Assembly: GCF_014268495.2 (NCBI RefSeq)
Contig: NZ_CP077087.1
Location: forward strand, 6,126,001 to 6,190,000
Origin: Pseudomonas monsensis
GTDB taxonomy: Bacteria; Pseudomonadota; Gammaproteobacteria; Pseudomonadales; Pseudomonadaceae
Direction of reading: 5' to 3'
DNA: 64,000 nt
Shown: positions 34,169-44,818 of the stretch, piece after piece
Numbering within the stretch: position 1 is the stretch's first letter
How the letters are laid out: each line of letters begins with the position of its first letter
The notes under the pieces: model-generated
Told to the model about the DNA's origin: nothing
Seen by the model: the letters and a program-made list of their open reading frames with translations, nothing else
Databases searched by the model: none
Translations under genes and position numbers: made by a program

Positions 34169-34747
34169 TTACTTAACTTTCACGCCTTCCAGCGAGATGT
34201 CCAGATCCGCAGTTTGCGAGGTAGGACCTGGGCCCTTGATCCCGAAATCGTTCAGGTTGAGGGTGGTCTTGGCGTTGAAGCCTGCACGCTCGCCGCCCCA
34301 TGGATCCTTGCCTTCGCCGTTGAACGTGGCCTTGAAGGTCACAGGCTTGGTCACGCCGTGCAGAGTCAGGTCACCGGTCACGTCAGCAGTCTTGTCGCCG
34401 GTCGATTTAACGGCGGTGGAGACGAACTTGGCGTCAGCGAATTTGCCCACGTCCAGGAAGTCTTTGCTGGCGATGTGCTTGTCACGCTCGGCGTGGTTCG
34501 ACCACAGGCTGGCGGTTTTCACGTCGACGGAGATTTTGCTGGCTTCAGGCTTGGCCGAATCCCACGAGAACGTGCCGTCGAAGTCTTTGAAAGTACCGTG
34601 GATGAAGCTGTAACCCAGGTGGCTGATTTTCCAGTCAACGAAGGCGTGCTGGCCTTCCTTGTCGATTTTGTAGTCCGCAGCCATGGCCTGACCAGCCGAG
34701 AGCAGTGCAGAACCGATTGCCAGAGCGGCCAGAGTCTTTTTCAACAT
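34169..34747 (-). CDS. YceI family periplasmic protein
   Basis: 192 residues with a Sec signal peptide (cleavage after AMA, about residue 23), then the YceI lipocalin-like beta-barrel: YKIDKEGQHAFVDWKISHLGYSFIHGTF and a C-terminal VKPVTFKATFNGEGKDPWGG...FGIKGPG segment. Members bind isoprenoid lipids or quinones. It follows a cytochrome b561-type gene by 31 bases on the same strand, a common pair, so both may act in one membrane redox task. Confidence 0.93.
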   Translation of the reverse strand: MLKKTLAALAIGSALLSAGQAMAADYKIDKEGQHAFVDWKISHLGYSFIHGTFKDFDGTFSWDSAKPEASKISVDVKTASLWSNHAERDKHIASKDFLDVGKFADAKFVSTAVKSTGDKTADVTGDLTLHGVTKPVTFKATFNGEGKDPWGGERAGFNAKTTLNLNDFGIKGPGPTSQTADLDISLEGVKVK

Positions 34748-34778
34748 GCTTTCTTTTCCTTTGAGTCGAGGTTGAATT

Positions 34779-35330
34779 TCAGGCTTTGCGACCGAGCATT
34801 CGCGTCAGGGTCGCATCACGATCAATAAAGTGGTGCTTCAATGCTGCCAACGCATGGAGGCCGGAAAAAATTACCAGCGTCCACGCCAGCCAGAGATGAA
34901 TCACCCCAGCGGTATCTGCCTGATCCGGTAGCCCGGAAACCAGTGCAGGAACTTCAAACAGGCCAAACACCGGGATCCCGACACCGTCTGCGGTGGAAAT
35001 CAGGTAACCGGCAAGCATCACAGCGAACAGCGCCAGATACAGAAACCCGTGGCCGAACTTTGCACCGATACGGGTCATGCGGCTGTAGCTTTGCAGCGTC
35101 GGCGGCGGTGGGCTGATAAAGCGCCACAGCACCCGCAACACCATCACACCCAGCAGCACCAGTCCGATGCTCTTGTGCAGATCCGGCGCCTCTTTGCGCC
35201 AACTGCTGTAGTAATCCAGCCCGACCATCCACAGACCCAGCGCGAACAGTCCGAAGACCACCAGCGCCACGCCCCAGTGCATGAAGATGCTGACCCAACC
35301 ATAGCGCGAAGAAGAGTTACGTAGCTGCAT
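34779..35330 (-). CDS. Cytochrome b561-type membrane protein
   Basis: 183 residues, four transmembrane helices and the His pattern of the CybB/YodB family: IFMHWGVALVVFG (about 15-27), DLHKSIGLVLLGVMVLRVLWR, GHGFLYLALFAVMLAGYLIS and HLWLAWTLVIFSGLHALAALKHHF. Predicted diheme quinol-linked cytochrome of the inner membrane. Start MQLRNSSSRYGW at 35330 was preferred to the frame 10 codons longer because of an AGGA site and family length. Operon with yceI. Confidence 0.9.
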   Translation of the reverse strand: MQLRNSSSRYGWVSIFMHWGVALVVFGLFALGLWMVGLDYYSSWRKEAPDLHKSIGLVLLGVMVLRVLWRFISPPPPTLQSYSRMTRIGAKFGHGFLYLALFAVMLAGYLISTADGVGIPVFGLFEVPALVSGLPDQADTAGVIHLWLAWTLVIFSGLHALAALKHHFIDRDATLTRMLGRKA

Positions 35331-35524
35331 TGCCCAAATCCTGTGAGAACTGCGAACCAAGACTAGCGAGTTATCTATCGAATTAAAGCGGAAAATTTTG
35401 CTTTGAAATATCGAGAAATACGATCAAGAGTCTTGAGCATGGTGGTTAAGGAAAGATTAAAGGGGAAAGTGTGGGGCAGGATACTGGGTACAGATCCAAA
35501 GTTAGTGCTGCCTGAACCGGCCTC

Positions 35525-35616
35525 TTCGCGAGCAAGCTCGCTCCCACAGTGGTCGGTGGCGTTCACAAATTCTGCGTTCACCGCAAAAACCTGTGGGAGC
35601 GGGCTTGCCCGCGATG
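35525..35616. repeat. REPIN with mixed arms
   Basis: TCGCGAGCAAGCTCGCTCCC on the left faces GGGAGCGGGCTTGCCCGCGA on the right: one GAGC-type and one GGGC-type REP paired with each other. Confidence 0.88.
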
Positions 35617-35632
35617 AGGCCCTCACAGGCAA

Positions 35633-35668
35633 AAAAAAGCGCGGCATAAGCGCCGCGCTTTTTCATTC
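35633..35668. terminator. Terminator of the amine oxidase gene
   Basis: AAAAAAAGCGCGGC, short loop, GCCGCGCTTTTTC. Confidence 0.9.
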
Positions 35669-35678
35669 ACCGCAACGC

Positions 35679-37469
35679 TTACTGCGCCTTGGTATCAGTG
35701 CTTGCCGCTGGAGCCGCCGCAGGCTTGGCTGTTGGCTTCTTCGCCGGCTCAGCCTTTTTCGCCGCCGGCTTTGCCGGGGCTTTTTTCGCTTCGGTCTTCG
35801 CTGCAGGCTTCTTCGCCGCAGGCTTGGCTGCCGCTTTCTTCGCCGGCTCGGCTTTCACCGGAGCGGCTGGCTTCGGTGCTTCCACCGGTGCTGGCGCAGG
35901 TGCCGGAGTCGGCGCAGGCGCTGGTGCCACAGGCGCCGGAGCTGGCTCTGGAGCCTTCACCGGTTCTGGCTTCTTCTCGTCATCCGAGCCGCCGAACAGG
36001 TTGCTGAAGAAATTGCCCTTCTTCGCTGCCACAGCACCTGCCGCGCCTGCCGCTGCTGCGGTTGCAGCCGCCGGGCCGACTTTGACCGGCTCGAACGACT
36101 TGCCAGCCGCCAGATCTTCAACCTGACTGGCCGCACGCTGACCAGTGCGCAGTGCGCCTTCCAGGGTGCCCGGGTACAAGGTGTCGGTATGTTCGCCGGC
36201 AAACGCTACGCGTTGCAGCGGACGTTCCCACAGACGCCAGAACTTGCTGATCTGGCCTGGACCGAAGGCCAGGTAAGCGCCGCCCATCGACGGGTCGGTG
36301 CTGTAGCGACGGATTTCATAACCGGTGAACGAGCCACGGGCCTGTGGATAAAACGCGTGCAGACGGATCAGCACCTGATCGACCATCTGCTTGTCGCCGA
36401 ACGCCTGCATCACGCGGGCGTTGTCGCCGGACAGGTTGATCACCACGTTGGCGCCGCCCTTCAGGGCTGGCTCGATCCAGAGCATGCCGAGGCCGGCGTT
36501 GCTGTAGATCTCGCCGGACATACGCGCCTTGCTTTCCCACACCGGCGTCTTGAACTTCAACATGATCTGGTCGCGCCAGCCGTAGTTGGTGCCCTTGATC
36601 GCCGCCAGGTGCTGGGCGTCCAGCGCCGGGGTCAAGGCAATCTTGTTCAGCGCGCGCAGTGGCACGGCCAACACCACGTAGTCTGCCTGATAACCAACAC
36701 TGCCGACCTTGACGGTCACGCCGTCCTTGTCCTGAGTGATCGCGGAAACCGGCGAGTTGGTCTTGATGGTCTTGATCTGCTTGACGAAGGCCTGGGCCAG
36801 CACCTGACTGCCGCCGACCAGACGCGAGGCGCGCAGGTCGCGGTCGGAGACGCCGCGATACACGCGGTTCTGCTGGGCGAAGTACAGCAGCGACAGACGC
36901 GACGGCTCGTCGTAGTGAGTGCGGATGTCCTGGTTGATCAACTGACGCGCCGTGGCCGGCAGGTTCTGCTTGTCGAGCCAGCTCGACACGTTGATCTGGT
37001 CCAGCGCATGCAGGGTGCTGGTCGCGGCCGGGTTCTGCGGATCGTCGATCGAGCGCGCCAGATCGTCGAGGGTTTTCTGGTAGCGCTTCAAGGCCTCGGC
37101 GGTGGCGGGCTGCTTGGTCGCCAGATCGGCAGCGGAGAAATATTCGCCGTCGATCAGATAACCCGGGGTACGCACGAACTCAGGGGCCGGCGTGGTGCTC
37201 AGCTTGAAGGTCGAGACGTACTTGTTCAGCACCGGCTGGGTCTTGTCGTTGCCGATCCACTCGCTGGTGGCCATACCGGAGCGACCGCCCAGGCTCGGTT
37301 TGGCTTCCAGCAGCGTGACCTGCCAGCCTTTGTTTTGCAGTTCATAAGCGGCAGTCAGGCCCGACAGGCCGCCGCCAATCACGATCGCGGTTTTATCCTT
37401 GGCCAGCGCCGTAACGCTGAACAGCCCCAACATCACCAGCGCACAGGCGCGCAGCCAACCGACAGACAT
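35679..37469 (-). CDS. Flavin amine oxidase with a basic low-complexity tail
   Basis: 596 residues. Sec-type signal (MSVGWLRACALVMLGLFSVTALA, no twin Arg), then the FAD dinucleotide fold AIVIGGGLSGLTAAYEL (about 28-44), GGRSGMA, and the C-terminal FAD segment RVAFAGEHTDTLYPGTLEGALRTGQRAA. From about residue 445 a tail of about 150 residues begins: a Gly/Ala linker, KKGNFFSNLFGG, a Pro/Ala run, then AKPAAKKPAAKTEAKK-type repeats like histone H1 or AlgP. The substrate is unknown. A Sec rather than Tat signal on a FAD protein is unusual; it may be membrane-anchored with FAD loaded outside. Confidence 0.87.
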   Translation of the reverse strand: MSVGWLRACALVMLGLFSVTALAKDKTAIVIGGGLSGLTAAYELQNKGWQVTLLEAKPSLGGRSGMATSEWIGNDKTQPVLNKYVSTFKLSTTPAPEFVRTPGYLIDGEYFSAADLATKQPATAEALKRYQKTLDDLARSIDDPQNPAATSTLHALDQINVSSWLDKQNLPATARQLINQDIRTHYDEPSRLSLLYFAQQNRVYRGVSDRDLRASRLVGGSQVLAQAFVKQIKTIKTNSPVSAITQDKDGVTVKVGSVGYQADYVVLAVPLRALNKIALTPALDAQHLAAIKGTNYGWRDQIMLKFKTPVWESKARMSGEIYSNAGLGMLWIEPALKGGANVVINLSGDNARVMQAFGDKQMVDQVLIRLHAFYPQARGSFTGYEIRRYSTDPSMGGAYLAFGPGQISKFWRLWERPLQRVAFAGEHTDTLYPGTLEGALRTGQRAASQVEDLAAGKSFEPVKVGPAAATAAAAGAAGAVAAKKGNFFSNLFGGSDDEKKPEPVKAPEPAPAPVAPAPAPTPAPAPAPVEAPKPAAPVKAEPAKKAAAKPAAKKPAAKTEAKKAPAKPAAKKAEPAKKPTAKPAAAPAASTDTKAQ

Positions 37470-37692
37470 TCAGCGAACTCCGGAAATACACGTAGGAAAA
37501 AGCAGTTTTGCGGGTCAGACGACCCAAAGAACCGCGAAGAATACGTTAGCCATCAAAACGCCGCCAGCGACGTCTATCGGCTCATACAAAGTAGCTCAAT
37601 CGACACAATGGGTTGTCCCCACGCGACGCATTGCATAGGCTTGCGCGATTGTTTGCCCGCGCCTGACGCGAGCCGCCTCGAGGAGACTGTAA

Positions 37693-39099
<1,407 letters not shown>

Positions 39100-39122
39100 T
39101 TCCTGAGGATTCAGACCAACCC

Positions 39123-39255
39123 TGTGGCGAGGGGATTTATCCCCGTTCGGCTGCGCGGCAGCCGTAAAATCAGCCCATGCAATACTCCTGACTCACCGCG
39201 ATTGCAGATTTTGGGGTGGCTTTGCCACCCAACGGGGATAAATCCCCTCGCCACA
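39123..39255. repeat. Long inverted repeat (GTGGCGAGGGG family)
   Basis: TGTGGCGAGGGGATTTATCC facing its complement ending at 39255. It fills most of the bioA-rsmE gap. Confidence 0.88.
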
Positions 39256-39303
39256 AAAGCTCTGCATTACAGCAAGTACGCGCCCATTTTTTAGAGACCC
39301 GAA

Positions 39304-40023
39304 ATGAGACTGTCCCGCTTCTTTATCGACGCCCCCCTGAGCACCGGCGAACACGAACTGCCGGAAGCCCAGGCGCATTACATCAGCCGCGTGCTGCGCA
39401 TGGCCGAGGGCGATGCGGTGCAGTTGTTCGACGGCTCCGGCCATGAATTTCGCGGCACACTGCTGGAAGTCGGCAAGAAGCGCGTGACCGTGCAGATCGA
39501 CGAGCAATTCGCCGGCCAGGTTGAATCGCCGCTGCACATCCACCTCGGCCAGGGCCTGTCCCGTGGCGAACGGATGGACTGGGCGATTCAGAAAGCCACC
39601 GAGCTGGGCGTGAGCGAAATCACCCCGATCTTCAGCGACCGCTGCGAAGTCCGGCTCAAGGACGAACGCGCCGACAAACGCCTGCTGCACTGGCGTCAGG
39701 TGGCGATCAGCGCCTGTGAACAGTGCGGGCGCTCACGAGTGCCGGTGATTCATCCGCCGCTGCTGCTGGCCGACTGGCTGAAGCAGACCCAGGCCGAATT
39801 GAAGCTGGTGCTGCACCCGGTGGCGGAGCCGCTGGTGAGCCATGCGAAACCTTCGACACTGGCGTTTCTGATCGGGCCGGAGGGTGGCTTGTCGGAGGCT
39901 GAAGTCGAGCAGGCCAAGGGTAATGGTTTTCACGCCGCCCGCCTCGGCCCGCGAGTATTGCGTACCGAAACCGCGCCGGTGGTTGCACTGGCGGTGGCCC
40001 AACAGCTTTGGGGTGATTTCTAA
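39304..40023 (+). CDS. 16S rRNA (uracil-1498-N3)-methyltransferase
   Basis: A 239-residue SPOUT-fold enzyme methylating U1498 of 16S rRNA. An N-terminal PUA-like domain (about 1-70, HYISRVLRMAEGDAVQLFDG) and a C-terminal knotted SAM domain with HLGQGLSRGERMDWAIQKATELGV, FLIGPEGGLSEAEV and LGPRVLRTETAPV. Cytosolic. Confidence 0.95.
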   Translation: MRLSRFFIDAPLSTGEHELPEAQAHYISRVLRMAEGDAVQLFDGSGHEFRGTLLEVGKKRVTVQIDEQFAGQVESPLHIHLGQGLSRGERMDWAIQKATELGVSEITPIFSDRCEVRLKDERADKRLLHWRQVAISACEQCGRSRVPVIHPPLLLADWLKQTQAELKLVLHPVAEPLVSHAKPSTLAFLIGPEGGLSEAEVEQAKGNGFHAARLGPRVLRTETAPVVALAVAQQLWGDF

Positions 40024-40029
40024 GACCCC

Positions 40030-40056
40030 TTCGCGAGCAAGCTCGCTCCCACAGGG
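40030..40056. repeat. Single REP element
   Basis: TTCGCGAGCAAGCTCGCTCC between the convergent rsmE and trhA genes. Confidence 0.85.
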
Positions 40057-40063
40057 ATTACAT

Positions 40064-40681
40064 TTACAGGACATAAAACAGAATCGCCACAAAGTGCAGC
40101 AGGCTCCCGGCGATCACAAACAGGTGCCAGATCCCGTGCGCATGCCGCAACCGGTGATCGAGGGCAAAAAAGATGATCCCCACGGTGTACAACACCCCGC
40201 CCGACGCCAGCCAGGCAAACCCTGTCGTACCCAGTGCCGCAATCAACGGTTTCACCGCCACCAGCACAATCCAGCCCATCACTGCGTAAATCACGATCGA
40301 CAGGATCCGCGCCTCCGAGCGTGGTTTGATCTCCTGCAGAATACCGATCAGCGCCAGCCCCCAGACAATCCCGAACAACGTCCAGCCCCACGGCCCGCGC
40401 AGCGTCACCAGGCAGAACGGTGTGTAGCTGCCGGCGATCAGCAGGTAGATCGAAAAGTGGTCGACCTTCTTCATGATCGCTTTCTTGCGCCCGCGCACGC
40501 TGTGGTACACGGTCGAAGCGCTGTAGAGCACCAGCAAGGTAAAGGCGTAGATCGCCACGCTGACAATTTTCCACGGACTGCCGTCGAGACTGGCAATCAC
40601 CAGCATCCACACGCCGCCGATAAACGCTGCCACTGCCCCGACCAGATGCGTCCAGGCGTTGAGTCTTTCCCCGTGATACAT
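40064..40681 (-). CDS. PAQR-family TrhA membrane protein (hemolysin III)
   Basis: 205 residues, seven transmembrane helices. The conserved metal-site residues of the family are visible: YSASTVYHSV, KVDHFSIYLLIAGSYTPFCLV and the C-terminal LDHRLRHAHGIWHLFVIAGSLLHF. E. coli TrhA works in membrane energetics and fatty-acid homeostasis; the older name hemolysin III is misleading. Divergent from mdcR. Confidence 0.9.
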   Translation of the reverse strand: MYHGERLNAWTHLVGAVAAFIGGVWMLVIASLDGSPWKIVSVAIYAFTLLVLYSASTVYHSVRGRKKAIMKKVDHFSIYLLIAGSYTPFCLVTLRGPWGWTLFGIVWGLALIGILQEIKPRSEARILSIVIYAVMGWIVLVAVKPLIAALGTTGFAWLASGGVLYTVGIIFFALDHRLRHAHGIWHLFVIAGSLLHFVAILFYVL

Positions 40682-40823
40682 GTGTCACTCACCTCAATAT
40701 TCGTTGCCGCAGCGCGCAAGGCTCGGGCCTTGAGCGTAAAAGCGCAATGTTTCTGTTCAACGCGGACCTGCGCACGCCACGGTAATTGGGCACAATCGGT
40801 CGATACCAAAAAGAGTCCGCGCC

Positions 40824-41744
40824 ATGCTGATCGACGAAGAATTGACCCTGAAAAAACTCGAGGTGTTCCTCGCCTTCATGCGCACCGGCAACCTCGCCCG
40901 CGCCGCTGCCGAGTTGCAGACCAGCAATGTCAGCGTGCACCGGGCGATCCATTCGCTGGAAAGCGCCCTGCGTTGTCCGCTGTTCAAGCACGAAGGCCGC
41001 AACCTGACGCCACTGGAAAGCGCCTACGTGCTCGAAGAGCGCGCGCAGAAGTTGATCAATGACGTGGTCGAAAGCGTGCGCCTGACCCGCGAAGCCGCCG
41101 GGTTCTCCGCTGAACGCTTCAAGCTCGGCTCGCTGTATTCGCTGACGGTGAAGACCGTACCGCAACTGATCATGGGCCTGAAGATCCGCCGCAGCGAACT
41201 CAACATCGACCTGATTCTCGGCTCGAACATCGACCTGCTCTACAAGCTGAAAAACATGGAAGTCGACGCGATCCTGGTGTCGCTGGACGACAGCATCAAC
41301 GACCCGGACTGCGAGCAGATCCCGTTGTTCTCCGACGATATATTCCTCGCCACGCCAGCAGATTCGAAGTTCGCACAACGCAGTGAAGTCGATCTGGCCG
41401 AGGTCCGCGATGAAACATTTATCACCTTGACCCAGGGCTTCGCCACCCATCAGGACGGCAACCGGGTGTTCAAACAGGCGGGGTTCGAACCGAAGGTGGC
41501 GATGCAGGTGAATGACATCTTCACGCTGCTGAGCATGGTCAGTTCGGGGGTGGGTTATGCGTTGCTGCCGGGGCGGATTGCGGCGGTGTATGAGAATCGG
41601 GTCAAGCTGATTCCGTTGCAGGAGAAGTATCGGTTGCAGCAGCACATTGGCGTGGTGTTTTTGAAGGCCAAGGAGCGCGATCCGAATTTGCTGGCGTTGC
41701 TGGCGGAGTGTCGGATGTATGCCAATCGACAGGCTGGGATTTAG
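40824..41744 (+). CDS. LysR-type regulator of malonate genes
   Basis: 306 residues. N-terminal winged HTH (about 8-66; GNLARAAAELQTSNVSVHRAIHSLESAL) and a LysR effector-binding domain. The sequence and the placement beside the mad/mdc genes fit MdcR, the activator of malonate decarboxylation in Pseudomonas, which responds to malonate. It is convergent with madM. A likely target dyad lies upstream of mdcA at 49357-49379. Confidence 0.88.
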   Translation: MLIDEELTLKKLEVFLAFMRTGNLARAAAELQTSNVSVHRAIHSLESALRCPLFKHEGRNLTPLESAYVLEERAQKLINDVVESVRLTREAAGFSAERFKLGSLYSLTVKTVPQLIMGLKIRRSELNIDLILGSNIDLLYKLKNMEVDAILVSLDDSINDPDCEQIPLFSDDIFLATPADSKFAQRSEVDLAEVRDETFITLTQGFATHQDGNRVFKQAGFEPKVAMQVNDIFTLLSMVSSGVGYALLPGRIAAVYENRVKLIPLQEKYRLQQHIGVVFLKAKERDPNLLALLAECRMYANRQAGI

Positions 41745-41762
41745 AGCAAAATCAAGAGCTAC

Positions 41763-42037
41763 CCCCTCACCCCAGCCCTCTCCCCCAAGGGGGCGAGGGG
41801 GAAAGGGAGCAGATCTTCATGGGTTTCAAGACCTGAGTTCGACTCAGGACTTTCAAGTCGGCATACCTCCAACATCCAGCTCGGTCAGTCCCCTCTCCCT
41901 CAAGGGGTAGAGCGGGAAAGGGAGCAGATCGGGGACTTTTCAAGGCCTGAGTTCGACTCAGGCATTTCAGGTCGGTGGATAACGCCAAAACAACTCGGTC
42001 GGTCCCCTCTCCCTCCGGGAGAGGGCTAGGGTGAGGG
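41763..42037. repeat. Composite repeat module C
   Basis: About two and a half copies of a ~113-125 bp unit (GGGAGCAGATC, CCTGAGTTCGACTCAGG, GTCGG, CTCTCCCTC blocks), bounded by CCCTCACCCCAGCCCTCTCC and its complement-like GGGAGAGGGCTAGGGTGAGG. It belongs to the same family as arrays A, B and D and separates the mdcR and madM 3' ends. Confidence 0.85.
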
Positions 42038-42052
42038 CAGCTTTTACGGCGA

Positions 42053-42817
42053 CTAACCCATCAACCCGCGCATCGCCAGAAACAACAACGAAGGCCCAAG
42101 CAAACACCCAAGCGCGGTATAAAACGCCGCCGTCAGACACCCGTAAGGCACCAGCTTCGGATCGGTCGCCGCCAACCCGCCGGCCACACCGCTGGACGTG
42201 CCCATCAAGCCGCCGAAAATCACCGCACTGCGCGGATTGTTCAGGCCAATCATCGGCGCCACGAACGGCGTCATCACCATCACCAGAATCGCCTTGATCA
42301 GCCCCGCCGCAATCGACAGCGCCATCACCTCGGAGCTCGCGCCAATCGCCGCGCCCGTCACCGGGCCGACAATGTAAGTCACCGCGCCGGCACCAATAGT
42401 GGTCAGGCTCACAGCATCGGTGTAACCGAACGCCATCGCCACGCCAACACCGGCCACAAACGAAGTTCCCACCCCCACAAACAGCGCCAGTACCCCGACG
42501 AACCCTGCGCGTTTCAGCTCATCGACACTCACGCCGAAGGCCGTGGCCACAATCGCGAAATCGCGCAGCATCGCACCGCCGAGCAAACCGATGCCCGACA
42601 ACAACGGAATATCCACCACGCCTTTCTGCCCACCGGTCAGTGCACCGCCGACATATGACAACACCAGCCCCAGCAGAATGGCGATGGCCGAGCCGTGCAA
42701 ACGGCCCTTGGTGAAGGTGTTGGACATCCAGTAGGACACCCACATGGTCAGCCCGACAATCAGGAACCCGCTGATCAAACCGTAGCCGGTGATCACTTTC
42801 ATCATCGATTCGTACAT
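42053..42817 (-). CDS. Malonate transporter subunit MadM
   Basis: 254 residues, eight or nine hydrophobic helices with repeated Gly-rich stretches (GLVLSYVGGALTGGQKGVVDIPLLSGIGLLGGAMLRDFA). MadM works with MadL as a sodium-coupled malonate uptake system. It starts six bases after the madL stop, the last gene of the mdc operon. Confidence 0.92.
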   Translation of the reverse strand: MYESMMKVITGYGLISGFLIVGLTMWVSYWMSNTFTKGRLHGSAIAILLGLVLSYVGGALTGGQKGVVDIPLLSGIGLLGGAMLRDFAIVATAFGVSVDELKRAGFVGVLALFVGVGTSFVAGVGVAMAFGYTDAVSLTTIGAGAVTYIVGPVTGAAIGASSEVMALSIAAGLIKAILVMVMTPFVAPMIGLNNPRSAVIFGGLMGTSSGVAGGLAATDPKLVPYGCLTAAFYTALGCLLGPSLLFLAMRGLMG

Positions 42818-42822
42818 GGCGA

Positions 42823-43215
42823 TTACCCCGCAGTCTTGGCTGGAGCGATCGGGGTCTGCTCCTTGTTACCCATGCGCGTCAGCACAGGCACCAGGGCAAA
42901 AGCGATCACCACTGCGAGTGTGCCGGCGAGAATCGCCATCGGCCCGCCCTTCAACGCACCATAGACGTTTTGCTGTGCGGCCATGGCGACCACGATTGGA
43001 ATGTAGATAGCGCTCCAGAACTCGACGCCCTGCTCGGTCTTGCCCTTGAGCCAGCCGCTTTTGTTGAGATAACTGCCCAGACCGATCAACAGCAGCATTG
43101 CGATACCGACACCGCCGACGTTGGCCGGCACACCGATCAGCTTGCCGAGCAGCTCACCGACCCAAATACCCACCAGCGTACAAAAGGCGAGAAACGCCAC
43201 ACCGTAAATAATCAT
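42823..43215 (-). CDS. Malonate transporter subunit MadL
   Basis: 130 residues, four transmembrane helices: MIIYGVAFLAFCTLVGIWVGELLG, VGGVGIAMLLLIGLGSYLNKSG, VEFWSAIYIPIVVAMAAQQNVYG and a last helix before a charged tail. ATG at 43215 has GAGGA seven bases upstream; the longer in-frame extension runs into mdcH and is not real. Partner of MadM. Confidence 0.92.
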   Translation of the reverse strand: MIIYGVAFLAFCTLVGIWVGELLGKLIGVPANVGGVGIAMLLLIGLGSYLNKSGWLKGKTEQGVEFWSAIYIPIVVAMAAQQNVYGALKGGPMAILAGTLAVVIAFALVPVLTRMGNKEQTPIAPAKTAG

Positions 43216-43280
43216 TGTTGTAGTCCTCAAAGTGCATCGTCGAATGTTGTTTTTGTTGTTCGAAGCTTGAGTCGGCGGTT

Positions 43281-44201
43281 TTAGAGTTGGCGGCCACCCT
43301 CCTCTCGCAACAGCGCCTGCAAGGTGTCGAGACGAGCACTGTCGAAGGCAGTGACCGTGCCCTGCTCGAACACCCGGCGCGCCAGCCCGGTCAGCACCGC
43401 ACCGGGCGGCAGTTCGATTTGTAAACGCACGCCGCGCTCGTAGGCGCTTTGTACGGTGCCGCGCCAATCCACCACGCGGCACATGTTGAAAGCGAGGTCG
43501 TCACGCAGGGCATCAGGCTTGATCACCGGACGCGCGCGACTGCCACTCAGGTAAGCGATTTTCGGGTTCTTCAATTCAACTTTGGCAAAGGCCTCGGCGA
43601 GGGTTTGTGCAGGTGCCTCCAGCAGCGGACAGTGCGACGGCACGCTCACTGCCAAACGTTTTGCCAGACCAGCGCCACGACCGCGCGCCAGTTCAGCCAC
43701 CGCTTGCATGGCTTCGTCACTGCCGGCAATCACCACCTGGTTATCGGCATTGATGTTGGCCAGGTACACCGGCGAATCCTCACTGTGCACCTGCGCCAAC
43801 AGCGTTTCGACTGTGGATAATTGCAGGCCGATGATCGCGGTCATGCCATAGCCCTGTGGATAAGCTTGCTGCATCAACTCACCGCGCAGGCTGACCAAGT
43901 GCAACGCATCGCTGAAGCTCAAGGCTCCAGCGACCACCGCTGCCGGGTAGGCGCCGATGGACAGGCCAGCAACGTAATCCGCCGTGAGTCCGTCCTGCAA
44001 CAACTGCCGCGATGCTGCAACGCCGGCGATCAGCAGGCACAGCTGAACCGCCCTTGTGGTACGCAACGCGGCGCTGGAATCGAGCAGCAAAACATCTTCA
44101 CCGAGCACATCGCTGGCCTCGATCAAGGTTTCCCGTGGCAAGCGCTGCAGCATGCCCGCTTGCTGCGCGCCCTGGCCGGGGAACACCAGCAAGCTGCTCA
44201 C
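43281..44201 (-). CDS. Malonate decarboxylase epsilon subunit (malonyltransferase)
   Basis: 306 residues, a FabD-like acyltransferase that loads malonyl onto the acyl carrier subunit MdcC. Seen: LLVFPGQGAQQAGML at the start, nucleophile motif GLSIGAYPAAV (Ser about residue 88), and the catalytic His in VPSHCPLLE. Start GTG at 44201 overlaps the mdcG stop by four bases (GTGA), the usual coupling; an ATG at 44225 lies inside mdcG. Confidence 0.9.
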   Translation of the reverse strand: MSSLLVFPGQGAQQAGMLQRLPRETLIEASDVLGEDVLLLDSSAALRTTRAVQLCLLIAGVAASRQLLQDGLTADYVAGLSIGAYPAAVVAGALSFSDALHLVSLRGELMQQAYPQGYGMTAIIGLQLSTVETLLAQVHSEDSPVYLANINADNQVVIAGSDEAMQAVAELARGRGAGLAKRLAVSVPSHCPLLEAPAQTLAEAFAKVELKNPKIAYLSGSRARPVIKPDALRDDLAFNMCRVVDWRGTVQSAYERGVRLQIELPPGAVLTGLARRVFEQGTVTAFDSARLDTLQALLREEGGRQL

Positions 44202-44818
44202 GCTGCCTGCTCCTGCGGGTTCCACGGGTCAGTCACCAGACACGCCTGATGCTGGTTTTTCAGCAGCACACGGGCCGATCCGCTGGCCCATTCGCGCAAG
44301 GCGACCGCACCGAACGGCGTTTGCAATTGCAGGTCGATCCGACATGCGGCCTGATCGAAAAGCTCCACGAATTTGCGGGCCTGATTACGCGTGATCAGCT
44401 GCGGCGTACGCAAAATCAGATCGAGATCACTGGCCGCGTGCATCGCTTTAAAACCGCTGGCCAATTCAAACCCGACGCTGCCGCTGATCCCCCAGACCCA
44501 ACCGCAATCATCGAGCATTGGCCGCAGTTGCTGGAGTGCCTGCATCACCGGCAAATCACGCTCGCACTCAACATGACAAAGCGCCTCAGGGCTGACCCGA
44601 CAAGCAATCGACTCGACAGGCATGAAAGCCGCCAACCGCTGCTCGCGCAACACACCGCGCACGCCGACCGCGACGTAACCTTCAGCGCTCAAGGCGCGTC
44701 GCACCACCACCGGTTGCCCGGCCGCCAGCGACTCAACCGCCCACTGCGGCGCATCCGCCGGCAACTGCGCCGGGCTCATGCCCCACAGCAGGTCGTGGGC
44801 CAGAGGCGTGTTCACCAC
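44198..44818 (-). CDS. Phosphoribosyl-dephospho-CoA transferase
   Basis: 206 residues. It attaches the 2'-(5''-triphosphoribosyl)-3'-dephospho-CoA group to the Ser of MdcC. The nucleotidyltransferase-like SDLDLIL motif (about 132-138) is visible, with WGISGSVGFELASGF before it. It overlaps mdcE by seven bases. Confidence 0.9.
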   Translation of the reverse strand: MVNTPLAHDLLWGMSPAQLPADAPQWAVESLAAGQPVVVRRALSAEGYVAVGVRGVLREQRLAAFMPVESIACRVSPEALCHVECERDLPVMQALQQLRPMLDDCGWVWGISGSVGFELASGFKAMHAASDLDLILRTPQLITRNQARKFVELFDQAACRIDLQLQTPFGAVALREWASGSARVLLKNQHQACLVTDPWNPQEQAA

